From assembly GCA_035507035.1 (NCBI GenBank), contig DATJOJ010000028.1, forward strand, positions 1 through 64,000: a stretch of 64,000 bases of DNA, given 5' to 3'. The stretch comes from DATJOJ01 sp035507035 (GTDB lineage: Bacteria > Acidobacteriota > Terriglobia > Terriglobales > Acidobacteriaceae). The notes below the pieces were generated by a model that saw only the letters and a list, made by a program, of their open reading frames with translations, made no database searches and was not told the origin of the DNA. Positions 8,687 to 17,202 of the stretch are shown here, piece by piece. Within the stretch, counting starts at the first letter, position 1. Each line of letters begins with the position of its first letter. Position numbers and translations under genes: made by a program.

Positions 8687-8872
8687 AGCTGGTTGCTCTA
8701 AGCGGGGCTTGGGCGCGCCTTTTGCGCCAAAGCTACAGCCCGCACACTAACCGGTGAGTTTGGACTCGATGCCGGCGTAGGTCGCGCCGGATTTTCGATC
8801 TGGTACCCGGAGTTGCCGTAAGAGGCCACGTAGAGTGACCACCTCTTGGTCAATCCCAAACAGTCCACCGGG

Positions 8873-8906
8873 CGGCCCGTGCTAAATGCGCGGGCCGTTC
8901 TGTTTT
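8873..8906 (+). terminator. Intrinsic terminator of the small transcript
   Basis: CGGCCCGTGC (8873-8882) pairs with GCGCGGGCCG (8888-8897) with one mismatch around a TAAAT loop. It is followed by TTCTGTTTT (8898-8906), a classical Rho-independent signal. Confidence 0.8.
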
Positions 8907-8954
8907 CTGTGCTGTCGGACGCTGAAACGGAACCACTGTTGACGAAGCCAAGCC

Positions 8955-9395
8955 TTAGTCATCAAATTGCGCCGTTCGTTTAAATCCCTTCCGGATCACC
9001 TCCAGCGTATCTTCAGCCAGCGAGAGTTCAACGGCTTCTTGATACGTGAACCAACCGACATCCTCCGCATCTCCTGAGGGCTTTGCCTCTCCCGCGACTC
9101 GCATGCAAAGAAAATCGATGAGTACATAGTGATAGAGAGTGCGCTCATCCACGTCCCGCAATAGACGGTCGTAAGCACCCAGCAAATCTGCCGTTTCGAC
9201 TGTGAGGCCAGTTTCTTCCAGGACCTCGCGCCCCGCCGCTTCCCGCAAGGTTTCTCCAACCTCGAGCACTCCACCCGGAATTGACCATTCTCCGAGTAGC
9301 GGCGGATGCCCTCGCTTTACCAGTAACACACGATCTCCTTCGATGATGATTGCGCCCACTCCTACCAGCGGCGCATCCGGATATTCTCGTTTCAT
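8955..9395 (-). CDS. Nudix hydrolase
   Basis: This 146-residue cytosolic pyrophosphohydrolase carries a complete Nudix box (GX5EX7REUXEEXGU): GGVLEVGETLREAAGREVLE followed by ETGL, at about residues 40-63. The N-terminal MKREYPDAPLVGVGAIII strand and the LLVKRG segment are typical of ADP-ribose or nucleotide-sugar type hydrolases. The C-terminal half is acidic. The substrate cannot be assigned from sequence. It is divergent from the LigD gene at 9514; a DNA-repair link is possible but unsupported. Confidence 0.9.
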   Translation of the reverse strand: MKREYPDAPLVGVGAIIIEGDRVLLVKRGHPPLLGEWSIPGGVLEVGETLREAAGREVLEETGLTVETADLLGAYDRLLRDVDERTLYHYVLIDFLCMRVAGEAKPSGDAEDVGWFTYQEAVELSLAEDTLEVIRKGFKRTAQFDD

Positions 9396-9513
9396 GGCGA
9401 AATTCTATGGGTGTTTTAGAAAACCTTGCTTCCCGGAGCCGATTCTAAACCCTGGAATGATGTAAACAAGCAGATCTCAGATAATAGTGTCCAGTTCTCA
9501 GTAGAATAGCTGC

Positions 9514-11355
9514 GTGCCTTTAGAAGAGTACAAACGCAAACGCCGCTTCGAAGAAACTCCGGAGCCGCCGCCGAAGCTCGAAAAAAAGTCTCGCCATCGG
9601 TTCGTCGTGCAAAAGCATCGCGCAACCCGTCTTCACTATGACTTTCGTTTGGAGATGGAGGGAGTGCTCAAATCCTGGGCCGTACCCAAAGGCCCATCCC
9701 TCAATCCTGCGGACAAGCGTCTGGCGATGCAGGTGGAAGATCATCCCGTGTCTTACTTTGATTTCGAAGGCATCATTCCCGAGGGTAACTATGGCGCCGG
9801 AACCGTGATGGTGTGGGACGTTGGTACCTGGGAACCGTTATCGCCGAAACCGGTAAATGGAAAGTACATCGCTGGCACCGAAGCTGAAGCCGCAGAAATG
9901 TTGAAGAAGGGCGATCTCAAATTCCGGCTGCATGGCAAGAAATTAAATGGTGACTTCGCCCTGGTTCACATCAAAGCACGGCGACCGGGAAGCAAAGGTA
10001 CGGAGTGGCTTCTCATCAAGAAACACGATGAGTACGCCGCGTCCGGTTATGACATCGATGAGTACGATACTTCGGCGCTTAGCAAGAAAACCATGGCGCA
10101 GATTGCCGGCGACGAAGACGCGGCCGAATGGCGAAGCAGCAAGAAAGCCTCGCGCGGAACGCCGAAAGCGCCCTGGCTGGCGGACACTCTGGCGAAACTC
10201 GACAAGAAAAATAAAAGGAAAGCTGCAGCGGAGGATGCGGAACCCAAGCCCAGAGGTGCTCACCCGTCGTCGCCGAAGAGCAGGTCGGTAAAAAAAAACT
10301 CTAATTCCTCGGCGACCTCAGCGATCTCGGCGGTAGAGGAGTTTCCCGGCGCGAGCAAGCGTGCTATGCCCACCGCGGTCACGCCCATGCTCGCCACGTC
10401 AGTCAAGGAGCCTTTCGACAGTCCCGACTGGCTATTTGAAATCAAGTGGGACGGGTACCGCGCCGTGGCGTTTGTCGACGATGGCGAGGTTCGTCTCGTG
10501 TCCCGCAATCACAACGACCTCACTGGCCAATTTGCCGAACTCCGTACTCTCGCACAGTTTGTAAACGCGAAATCGGCTGTCCTTGACGGCGAAATCGTCG
10601 CGCTCGACGAGCAAGGCCGGTCTTCCTTCAGCTTGATGCAGCAGCGTACCGGCATTCGCAGCGGAGGACGGCGCGTGGCCGGACGCTCAGACGTGGATGT
10701 TTCATACTATGCTTTCGACTTGATCTATGTGGAGGGATACGACCTGCGGCGAGTTGCGCTCGAGGATCGCAAGAAAGCGTTGTCACAGATCATCACTCCA
10801 GATCACATCATTCGCTATTCAGAACACTTCCCGGAGCACGGTATCGCGTTATTTGAAGCCGCCAAACAGCAGGGTCTCGAAGGCATTCTCGCCAAGCGCC
10901 GGGGAAGTTCTTACGAGGAGCGCCGCAGCCGCGATTGGCTCAAGATTAAAATCACCCAGACCATTGACTGCGTCATCGGCGGTTACACCGACCCGGAAGG
11001 GAGCAGGCTCTATTTTGGCGCTTTGGTCCTTGGTCTTTACGACGACAAGAATCAATTGCTCCACGTCGGCCAGGCGGGCACCGGCTTTAATCAGGTGACT
11101 CTATCCCAGATATGGCACACGCTTCACAAGTTGGAAACCAAGCAATCTCCATTTACGGGTCCGGTAGAAGCCGCACACGTTCACTGGGTGAAGCCGCAGC
11201 GCGTCGCCGAGATCAAATTTACCGAATGGACTCACGAAACCGCGGAGGGCGGACTTAAGTTACGCGCGCCCGTCTTTCTCCGATTGCGAGATGATAAAAA
11301 TCCCAAGGACTGCACGCTGGAAAGCCAATTGCCGCAGGTAAGAACCGAAGCCTGA
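9514..11355 (+). CDS. ligD: LigD-type ATP-dependent DNA ligase (PE-LIG, no polymerase)
   Basis: This 613-residue protein joins DNA ends, probably in Ku-type end joining or long-term repair. The N-terminal 3'-phosphoesterase domain (about 25-165) has RLHYDFRLE, PKGPS and IPEGNYGAGTV. A Lys/Ser-rich linker of roughly 100 residues follows. The ligase domain has motif I EIKWDGYRA, giving K311 as the AMP-accepting residue, then DGEIV and later EGILAK motifs and a C-terminal OB fold. The primase-polymerase domain of full LigD is absent, and no Ku gene is nearby. Translation starts at a GTG; no ATG fits the conserved PLEEYKRKR start. Confidence 0.92.
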   Translation: MPLEEYKRKRRFEETPEPPPKLEKKSRHRFVVQKHRATRLHYDFRLEMEGVLKSWAVPKGPSLNPADKRLAMQVEDHPVSYFDFEGIIPEGNYGAGTVMVWDVGTWEPLSPKPVNGKYIAGTEAEAAEMLKKGDLKFRLHGKKLNGDFALVHIKARRPGSKGTEWLLIKKHDEYAASGYDIDEYDTSALSKKTMAQIAGDEDAAEWRSSKKASRGTPKAPWLADTLAKLDKKNKRKAAAEDAEPKPRGAHPSSPKSRSVKKNSNSSATSAISAVEEFPGASKRAMPTAVTPMLATSVKEPFDSPDWLFEIKWDGYRAVAFVDDGEVRLVSRNHNDLTGQFAELRTLAQFVNAKSAVLDGEIVALDEQGRSSFSLMQQRTGIRSGGRRVAGRSDVDVSYYAFDLIYVEGYDLRRVALEDRKKALSQIITPDHIIRYSEHFPEHGIALFEAAKQQGLEGILAKRRGSSYEERRSRDWLKIKITQTIDCVIGGYTDPEGSRLYFGALVLGLYDDKNQLLHVGQAGTGFNQVTLSQIWHTLHKLETKQSPFTGPVEAAHVHWVKPQRVAEIKFTEWTHETAEGGLKLRAPVFLRLRDDKNPKDCTLESQLPQVRTEA

Positions 11356-11407
11356 GACAACAGACGAATTTCGTCAGGGAGCGGGCTCGGGCGCTCGCGA
11401 AACGCCA

Positions 11408-12421
11408 TCACTTGATATCTTTCATGGCTAACATCGACCCGTAATCTCTTCCCGAAGGCTCGACTGCGCGCGCCACCATGCCGTCAAAGGCGTCGCGGAA
11501 CTCCGGGTATTTCGACAGTAAGGCCTTCATGACTTGACTGTTCTCATCGAAAGTTTTGGAGTAATTCGAAACGTCCGGCCATTGGTACTTCACGACCAGA
11601 TCAAAATCTTTTCCTTGCGGCAGCGGAAAAATGGCCGTGAGTTTATACGTTTTGCCCCCCGCCGTGAGATCGACGGGCGCATCGATAGGCAAGTCGGTTG
11701 GCTTGACCGCTTGCATTTCGTCGTATAGTTTGTCGGTCGCCTGCGTGTACATAAAACTTACCGGGGACAGCAGGTCCCGCGCGGCGAGGTAGTAGAACCA
11801 CGCATTGTGAGTTTGTCCCTTCGCCTTAAAAGCGCGCGCCTTGTCGAGAAACCACTTCGAGTCGTGCCCGGCGATCTCCGGACTCCTCACATAGAACCCG
11901 CCGAGCTTCCAGTCGTTCCCTTGCTGCTCGAGTACCAAGGTCACGGAGCGCGGTTCCTTGCCGCCGGTTGCATCCAGAATCACAATGCCATAATTACCCG
12001 CGGCTAAGTTCGGAATGACGAATTCAGCGCTATTGCTGGTTTGTCCATTTGCTCCAAACACACCACAAAGAAACTCGCCGTGTTCTTGCGAAGTTTGTCC
12101 GCCTGCTTTCAAAAGAAAAGGTGGCCGCACCGATGCCTGTGCGCCCGTGAGGTCTGGCTGATTGTCTTTGAGCGCGTTTTCCACGCCCGAGAAATCGTTT
12201 GCAAGCGCGGGAATCGCGTTTTGTTTGAGTGATGCAGCGTCGCCGCGCATCGCCATATCAAAATAACGCTTGCCCGTATTTTCCAGCGCCGTACGCGTGG
12301 GTTGGTCCATGTCGTCGGCGGTCAAACAAGTTTGCCCCTCAGCGAAGACTGCACTTAGTAGAAATGCGAGAATCATTCCGCGAACGAATAAGCGTGGCGA
12401 GGTCCCTTTAGAATTTTTCAT
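11408..12421 (-). CDS. Secreted protein of unknown function
   Basis: The 337-residue protein begins with a signal peptide (basic MKNSKG, hydrophobic ILAFLLSAVFAEG, cleavage near residue 30). The mature part is a mixed alpha/beta sequence with few cysteines. It has a motif run PNLAAGNYGIVILD and a late YQWPDVSNYSK. I do not recognise a catalytic motif; it resembles conserved periplasmic proteins of Acidobacteriota. It is convergent with the ligase gene. The gap before its start holds a perfect 12-base inverted repeat (12468-12530). Confidence 0.75.
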   Translation of the reverse strand: MKNSKGTSPRLFVRGMILAFLLSAVFAEGQTCLTADDMDQPTRTALENTGKRYFDMAMRGDAASLKQNAIPALANDFSGVENALKDNQPDLTGAQASVRPPFLLKAGGQTSQEHGEFLCGVFGANGQTSNSAEFVIPNLAAGNYGIVILDATGGKEPRSVTLVLEQQGNDWKLGGFYVRSPEIAGHDSKWFLDKARAFKAKGQTHNAWFYYLAARDLLSPVSFMYTQATDKLYDEMQAVKPTDLPIDAPVDLTAGGKTYKLTAIFPLPQGKDFDLVVKYQWPDVSNYSKTFDENSQVMKALLSKYPEFRDAFDGMVARAVEPSGRDYGSMLAMKDIK

Positions 12422-12467
12422 GATTCGTCATCGTCCTTTTGCCAGGTGTGCGAGAGATGACCAGGCA

Positions 12468-12530
12468 TTTAAGATGTCACTTTTTCGATTCACGCTGTAC
12501 CGGCGAAGTCGCCATTTCTGACATCTTAAA
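12468..12530. repeat. Perfect 12-base inverted repeat with inner hairpin
   Basis: TTTAAGATGTCA (12468-12479) and TGACATCTTAAA (12519-12530) are exact reverse complements separated by 39 bases. The spacer contains a smaller hairpin, GGCG-AAGT-CGCC. There is no T-run, so it is not a typical terminator. It lies between the divergent genes starting at 12421 and 12653 and could be an operator or a small mobile-repeat end. Confidence 0.6.
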
Positions 12531-12652
12531 TACTAGCGCTTTGCCGAATCCTGGGGAATCGTCTTGGCGGTTCTTGCCCGCCAATTGCATCGGCCCCGGT
12601 CGTGTGTTACCGTCCCTTTGATTCCTATTTCTTCGGCGAAAGGAGCGCTGCG

Positions 12653-13201
12653 ATGGCCGGTTGGATCATGTTAGGCATTCTCGTTGTCATCGCTTTTCTG
12701 CTGGCCGGGATGTACAACAGCCTGGTACAGCTCCGGGTGCGTTGCGATTCCGCATGGTCCGACATTGACGTTCAATTGAAGCGTCGTCACGACCTCATTC
12801 CCAACCTCGTGGAAACCGTGAAAGGCTATGCTGCGCACGAAAAGGGAACGTTTGAGAACATCGCCAAATTTCGTTCCATGGCCATGCAAGCGACTTCCCC
12901 AGCCGATAAAGCGGCAGCCGAAAATCAACTGACCGGTGCGTTGAAGAGCTTGTTCGCTGTTGCCGAGAATTATCCGGAACTGAAGGCCTCTGAAGAGTTC
13001 ACCCAATTGCAGGGTTCGCTGAGCCAGACGGAAGACGCGATCCAGAATTCACGCCGTTATTACAATGCTGTGGTGCGCGATCTGAACACAAAAATCCAGA
13101 CATTCCCCACCAACATTCTGGCGGGAATGTTCGGCTTCCAGCAGCGGCAATTCTTCGAGACTACGGCAGCCGATCGCGAGCCGGTCGCGGTGAAATTCTG
13201 A
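12653..13201 (+). CDS. LemA-family membrane protein
   Basis: This 182-residue protein has one N-terminal transmembrane helix (about residues 3-22) and then the helical LemA core: YNSLVQLRVRCDSAWSDIDV, KRRHDLIPNLV, YAAHE and NAVVRDLNTK, with the late FGFQQRQFFE motif. LemA proteins are often paired with TPM or DUF2207 membrane proteins, and a DUF2207 gene follows 21 bases later. The ATG at 12653 has AGGAG seven bases upstream. The biochemical role of the family is not established; an envelope or stress role is usual. Confidence 0.92.
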   Translation: MAGWIMLGILVVIAFLLAGMYNSLVQLRVRCDSAWSDIDVQLKRRHDLIPNLVETVKGYAAHEKGTFENIAKFRSMAMQATSPADKAAAENQLTGALKSLFAVAENYPELKASEEFTQLQGSLSQTEDAIQNSRRYYNAVVRDLNTKIQTFPTNILAGMFGFQQRQFFETTAADREPVAVKF

Positions 13202-13222
13202 GTTGCTCCTGACCGAACAACT

Positions 13223-14959
13223 ATGAGGCCACGGTACTGGTTCGCGGCGATCATCGTAATTTTTTGCCTGTCCGCCGCCCCTCTGTTCGCTAAGAGTTGG
13301 CGAATCACCGATTTCCACGACGACATCTCGATTTCCGAAGATGGCACTGCCGCCGTGCAGGAGCGTATTACCTTATCTTTTGTCGGCCAATGGCACGGCA
13401 TCCACCGTTTGATTCCCGTCGAATATCCCGGTCCTCGCGGCACAAACTACACGCTTTTCCTCAACGTCACCAGCGTTACCGATGGCAGCGGCGGCAAGCT
13501 AAAATATGACACTTCCACTTCCCACGGCTTTCGCGATCTGAAGATCTACATTCCTGGCGCCGTCGACGCAACCCGCATAGTTGAAATCGATTACACCGTC
13601 CGCAATGGTACGCGCTTCTTTGAAGATCACGATGAGTTCTATTGGAATGTCACCGGGAATGACTGGCCGGTACCCATCGATCACGCCAGCGCGACGGTGA
13701 CCTTTCCGAGTTCGGCGGCTGGCTCACTACGCGCTCAGGCTTTCACCGGTGTGTACGGCTCCGCCGAGCGCAACGCGACGTCAGATATAAACGGCGCAAC
13801 CTGCTCTTTTGAGACCAATAACCCGCTGCCGATGCGCGGCGGCTTGACCATCGACATTTATATTCCGAAAGACGTTCTCAAGGAGCCGAGCAGCTTCACG
13901 CGCACGCTGTGGTTCCTCGAGAGCAATCCGATCGTTTTTCTTCCGTTCTGGACGCTCGCCATCATGTTTTTTGTCTGGCACACCTGGGGACGCGATCCCG
14001 ACCCCGGCGTTTCCGTCGCGCCGATGTATGAGCCACCCAAAGGATTCACTCCCGCCGAGGCTGGCACGTTGCTCGAAGATAAAGTTCATCCTCGCGACAT
14101 TACTTCGACCATCGTCGATCTCGCAGTCCGCGGCTTCATCAAAATCGAAGAGACGGATGATAAGGGGCTGGTCTTTCACCACAAAGACTACATTTTTCAT
14201 CTGCTGATCCCGCGCGAAAAGTGGGATGGGCTGCAACCGCACGAACGCGTCATGCTGGAAAATGTCTTCACCGAGGGCGACCAAACTCGTCTTTCAGATT
14301 TGAAGAACCGCTTCTATACCGCGATTCCACGCATCCGCCAAGACGTGATGGCTGGACTTCGCAATAAGGGAATGTATCTGCTCGATCCCGATACTGCGAA
14401 CGGCTACAGCTTCGTTGCTATCCTCGTTATTGTTGCGCCCTTTCTCATTTCCCAGTTCACTGGATTCAAGGATGTTTTCAGTTCAGTCGGCCTGCTAATC
14501 CTTTGCGGATTGATTTCCGCGGTCATCTGGTGGCTCTTCGCGCGGCAGATGACTGCGAAAACCGTGAATGGCGGCCGCACGCAAGTGGCGATTCTCGGTT
14601 TCCAGGAGTTCATGAATCGCGTCGATGCCGATCGCCTGAAGCGCATGCCTCCCGACACTTTCGAAAAATACTTGCCGTTCGCCATGGCACTCGGCGTCGA
14701 GCATCATTGGGCGCAAGCCTTCGCCGGTCTGATTACAAATCCGCCAACCTGGTACGTCGGCCCCGGCGGATATGCTTACGGACCCGGCTTTAATCCAATT
14801 TTCTTCTCAAATTCCATGCACAGCATGGCGAATGATATGCATCAGGTTTTTGTCTCCGCGCCGCGTGCCAGCTCCACCGGTTCGGGATGGGGTGGTGGAG
14901 GCGGCGGTGGTGGTTTCTCGGGCGGCGGTTTCGGAGGCGGCGGGGGAAGCGCCTTCTAG
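13223..14959 (+). CDS. DUF2207 (YciQ-like) membrane protein
   Basis: The 578-residue protein has a signal peptide (residues 1-23) and an extracellular beta-rich domain (about 25-220; DISISEDGTAAVQERITLSF, GIHRLIP). One helix follows at about 235-255, then a cytoplasmic region and two further helices at about 393-440. The C terminus is glycine-rich. This is the DUF2207 layout. It forms an operon with lemA, spaced 21 bases, supporting a joint envelope function. The poly-Gly tail probably is a flexible or low-complexity end and not a fold. Confidence 0.9.
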   Translation: MRPRYWFAAIIVIFCLSAAPLFAKSWRITDFHDDISISEDGTAAVQERITLSFVGQWHGIHRLIPVEYPGPRGTNYTLFLNVTSVTDGSGGKLKYDTSTSHGFRDLKIYIPGAVDATRIVEIDYTVRNGTRFFEDHDEFYWNVTGNDWPVPIDHASATVTFPSSAAGSLRAQAFTGVYGSAERNATSDINGATCSFETNNPLPMRGGLTIDIYIPKDVLKEPSSFTRTLWFLESNPIVFLPFWTLAIMFFVWHTWGRDPDPGVSVAPMYEPPKGFTPAEAGTLLEDKVHPRDITSTIVDLAVRGFIKIEETDDKGLVFHHKDYIFHLLIPREKWDGLQPHERVMLENVFTEGDQTRLSDLKNRFYTAIPRIRQDVMAGLRNKGMYLLDPDTANGYSFVAILVIVAPFLISQFTGFKDVFSSVGLLILCGLISAVIWWLFARQMTAKTVNGGRTQVAILGFQEFMNRVDADRLKRMPPDTFEKYLPFAMALGVEHHWAQAFAGLITNPPTWYVGPGGYAYGPGFNPIFFSNSMHSMANDMHQVFVSAPRASSTGSGWGGGGGGGGFSGGGFGGGGGSAF

Positions 14960-14960
14960 A

Positions 14961-14978
14961 CGGGTTCTTCTCAACCCG
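14961..14978. terminator. Hairpin between convergent genes
   Basis: CGGGTT-CTTCTC-AACCCG lies just after the DUF2207 stop and before the convergent cytochrome gene end. There is no clear T-run on either strand, so it may be a weak bidirectional terminator or 3'-stabilising hairpin. Confidence 0.4.
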
Positions 14979-14999
14979 CTCGCAGATCGCAGAGAGACA

Positions 15000-15428
15000 C
15001 TACTTCGCCTGCAGTGACGCCAGATAATTCGCAAGGTTCTGCACTCGCTGTTCGGCGACTGCCTTGTTCCCCTCATCGAGCGAATAAAACAAAGGCATCC
15101 AGATGGGCATATCGGATGAGCTATGTGCCGGAGTCGGCAGCAATGCCCCGAATTGCATCACCGCATAAAAATAGTCGTAAGGAAATCTCCCTTGGTTGCG
15201 CTTGGCCATCGTGGTCAGGTTGGCTGGCGGGTTTTTGCAGGCAGATGCCGCTGGGCCATCGCCGGCGCCCTTCGCTCCGTGGCACGACGCGCAGTACTCC
15301 TGGAACATTTGCTGACCCGACAGCCACGGAGCACGCTTCAGTGGGAGTTGGTTGAGGGTTGACTTTTCGTCGCTGCCAGCCGCAGACAAAGCAAACAGAA
15401 TCGCAATCGCCAAAGCCCAAGTGCGCAT
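15000..15428 (-). CDS. Secreted c-type cytochrome
   Basis: The 142-residue precursor has a short signal peptide (MRTWALAIAILFALSAAG) and a single haem motif CASCH near residue 47, followed by GAKGAGDGPAA, typical of class I cytochromes. Met residues in the C-terminal half (MPIWMPLF) could supply the sixth ligand. It should carry electrons in the periplasm. GGAGGA precedes the ATG. A CRP/FNR-type site and a TGGAAT -10 lie upstream, so expression may respond to redox or oxygen state. The partner enzyme is not in the window. Confidence 0.9.
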   Translation of the reverse strand: MRTWALAIAILFALSAAGSDEKSTLNQLPLKRAPWLSGQQMFQEYCASCHGAKGAGDGPAASACKNPPANLTTMAKRNQGRFPYDYFYAVMQFGALLPTPAHSSSDMPIWMPLFYSLDEGNKAVAEQRVQNLANYLASLQAK

Positions 15429-15484
15429 GGCTTCCTCCTGCCACGTTCCTCTCTCTTATTCCAGGCCAAATCGGGTGGAATGAC

Positions 15485-15500
15485 GATGAACTACGTCACA
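15485..15500 (-). promoter_or_regulatory. CRP/FNR-type site before the cytochrome c gene
   Basis: On the minus strand this reads TGTGA-CGTAGT-TCATC, one base off the TGTGA-N6-TCAC core. A TGGAAT -10 starts at 15463, 37 bases from the start of the site, matching the geometry before the nickel transporter and hypD. Transcription would begin about 23 bases before the start codon. Confidence 0.5.
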
Positions 15501-15544
15501 GAGGTGTGTGAGGTCACGCCGGCGAAGAGTACGGTGACCACAAC

Positions 15545-17044
15545 TTACTCCATATCAAACGCGAGCCATTGCAGCTTATCGTCGCGCTCAATTTGCAGCA
15601 CGACTGGAGCGCCCGGCTTTAAATCCTTCAATGAGGCCCGCAGCGAATCCAACGAGTCCACCCGAGTTCGATTGACGCTGTGAATCAGGTCGCCAGTTTT
15701 CAGGCCGGTTTCCGGCCCAAGCAGACTCACGGCGCGGGCCAGAACGATTACGCCAGACGGAATTCTGACATCTCCCACCAGCGAATGCAGTTGATCATCG
15801 AGGCTGATCGCCAAAATGCCCAAAGGTTGCACCAGGCTCTTCTCCGGATCTATCTGGTCGACCAGTTTATCCATGGGATCGCGTTGTTCAATCACCGGAA
15901 TGTGTAAGGTTTTCTCTTCGTTGCCCCGCTTCACTACCACCGTGAGAACCTCGTCGAGAGGATGCAAATACATGGCAGCGGTAAGTTGGGGCAGAGTGTT
16001 GATGACCCTCCCATCGGCGCTGACCACGATGTCGCCGATCTGCAAACCGGCAGATTCGGCAGGGCCGCCCGGTGTCACGTCCGAAATGATCACTCCATAG
16101 CTTTGGGCCAGTCCCAAACCTTCGGCCAAACTGGGCGTGATGTTCTGGGCTCCGGCGTTAATCTCCACTCGATGCACATGCCCGTTCTTGCGCAGACTCT
16201 CGTAGACGAATTGCACGACCCTCGCAGGGATCGCAAAGCCCAGTCCTTCACTGCCTCCGCTTTGCGACAGAATCATCGTATTAATCCCGAGCACGTAGCC
16301 GTCCGTGTCAATGAGCGGGCCGCCGCTGTTACCGGGGTTGATTGGAGCATCGGTCTGAATGTAGACCATTGGCTTGTCAGGATCGGGCTGCCGCGCCACA
16401 GAGCTGACCACACCCATCGTGACCGTATTCTCCAAACCTTGCGGGCTGCCGATTGCCAGCACCAGTTGACCCTGATGCGCGCGCCCGGCCGTCCGTAGTG
16501 AAAGCGTCGGCAAACCCTTCCCGTCGATCTTGAGCAAGGCAAGATCGGATTCTTCATGCACGCCAATCAGTTTGGCATCCATTAGTCGTTCCCGGCCGGC
16601 TGGGAAAATTCCCGCGCTCTCCGGGGAAGCTTCCGCCAGCACCACGCGAATGCGTTGCGCGCCCCGCACCACGTGCGCGTTCGTCATGATGTAGCCGTCG
16701 GAATCGACGATCAGCCCCGCTCCGATCGCCTGTTGCCTGGCGATTACCGCTGCCTCGCTCGGATTGCTGCCTTCGAGCGCCCCGTATCCCGTGACCTGAA
16801 TTTGCACTACCGCAGGAGAGACTTTGGCGACCAGATTTTGCAGGTCGGCATTGAACTGTTGAAGAACTTGGCTGGCCATAGAACGCGACGCATTGGCCGG
16901 CTGCTCTGGGACATTCTGCGCCGACGACTTGCCAGCTGTCTTGTTCGACGGCTGTTGCCCCAGCGCTGCTACGGCCAGAAAACAGAAAACAATACTTCTG
17001 CCGCTCATCGAGACAATATTAGTAAGACCACGAACCCAAGGCAT
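15545..17044 (-). CDS. HtrA/DegP-like periplasmic serine protease
   Basis: This 499-residue S1C protease degrades or senses misfolded envelope proteins. A hydrophobic N-terminal segment (about 15-30) is a signal or anchor. The catalytic triad is visible: H124 in TNAHVV, D167 in SDLALL and S240 in GNSGGP. Two PDZ domains follow (about 285-375 and 400-495). The start at 17044 is supported by AGGAG eight bases upstream; an 11-residue longer form lacks a site. The second PDZ lacks the usual clear GLG loop, so its peptide binding may be weak. It appears monocistronic. Confidence 0.93.
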   Translation of the reverse strand: MPWVRGLTNIVSMSGRSIVFCFLAVAALGQQPSNKTAGKSSAQNVPEQPANASRSMASQVLQQFNADLQNLVAKVSPAVVQIQVTGYGALEGSNPSEAAVIARQQAIGAGLIVDSDGYIMTNAHVVRGAQRIRVVLAEASPESAGIFPAGRERLMDAKLIGVHEESDLALLKIDGKGLPTLSLRTAGRAHQGQLVLAIGSPQGLENTVTMGVVSSVARQPDPDKPMVYIQTDAPINPGNSGGPLIDTDGYVLGINTMILSQSGGSEGLGFAIPARVVQFVYESLRKNGHVHRVEINAGAQNITPSLAEGLGLAQSYGVIISDVTPGGPAESAGLQIGDIVVSADGRVINTLPQLTAAMYLHPLDEVLTVVVKRGNEEKTLHIPVIEQRDPMDKLVDQIDPEKSLVQPLGILAISLDDQLHSLVGDVRIPSGVIVLARAVSLLGPETGLKTGDLIHSVNRTRVDSLDSLRASLKDLKPGAPVVLQIERDDKLQWLAFDME

Positions 17045-17202
17045 GAGGAATTCTCCTGACCGCATGTGCATTCGCAATAGTGTACGGCAGCGGACTCACT
17101 CTAGTGATGCTTGATTGAGCAAATAAGAAATGCCTCGGCACGCCAGTTTTCCCTTCTCATCTTCCGCGTTTCAGTCCAAGATTGTCCCGCAACTTTTTCG
17201 CT

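Larger units (their letters stand above)
8590..8907 (+). ncRNA. Candidate structured RNA with terminator
   Basis: This stretch starts with a near-complete complement of the 16S rRNA 3' end (GAAAGGAGGTGGTC at 8605-8618) and ends in a strong intrinsic terminator. Between them several helices can be drawn: TCTAAG/CTTAGA, AGAGC/GCTCT, GCTTGGGCGC/GCGCCAAAGC (8706-8732), CCGGCG/CGCCGG near 8775-8795, and AGAGG/CCTCT near 8820-8846. A promoter-like TTGCAC-17-TAATCT lies just before. It is not a recognised RNase P, tmRNA, SRP or 6S RNA. The RNA may be regulatory or a leader for its short reading frame. Confidence 0.5.

Noticed and set aside
8590..8907. 6S, tmRNA, SRP or RNase P RNA
   Set aside because: None of their conserved cores or expected shapes was seen.
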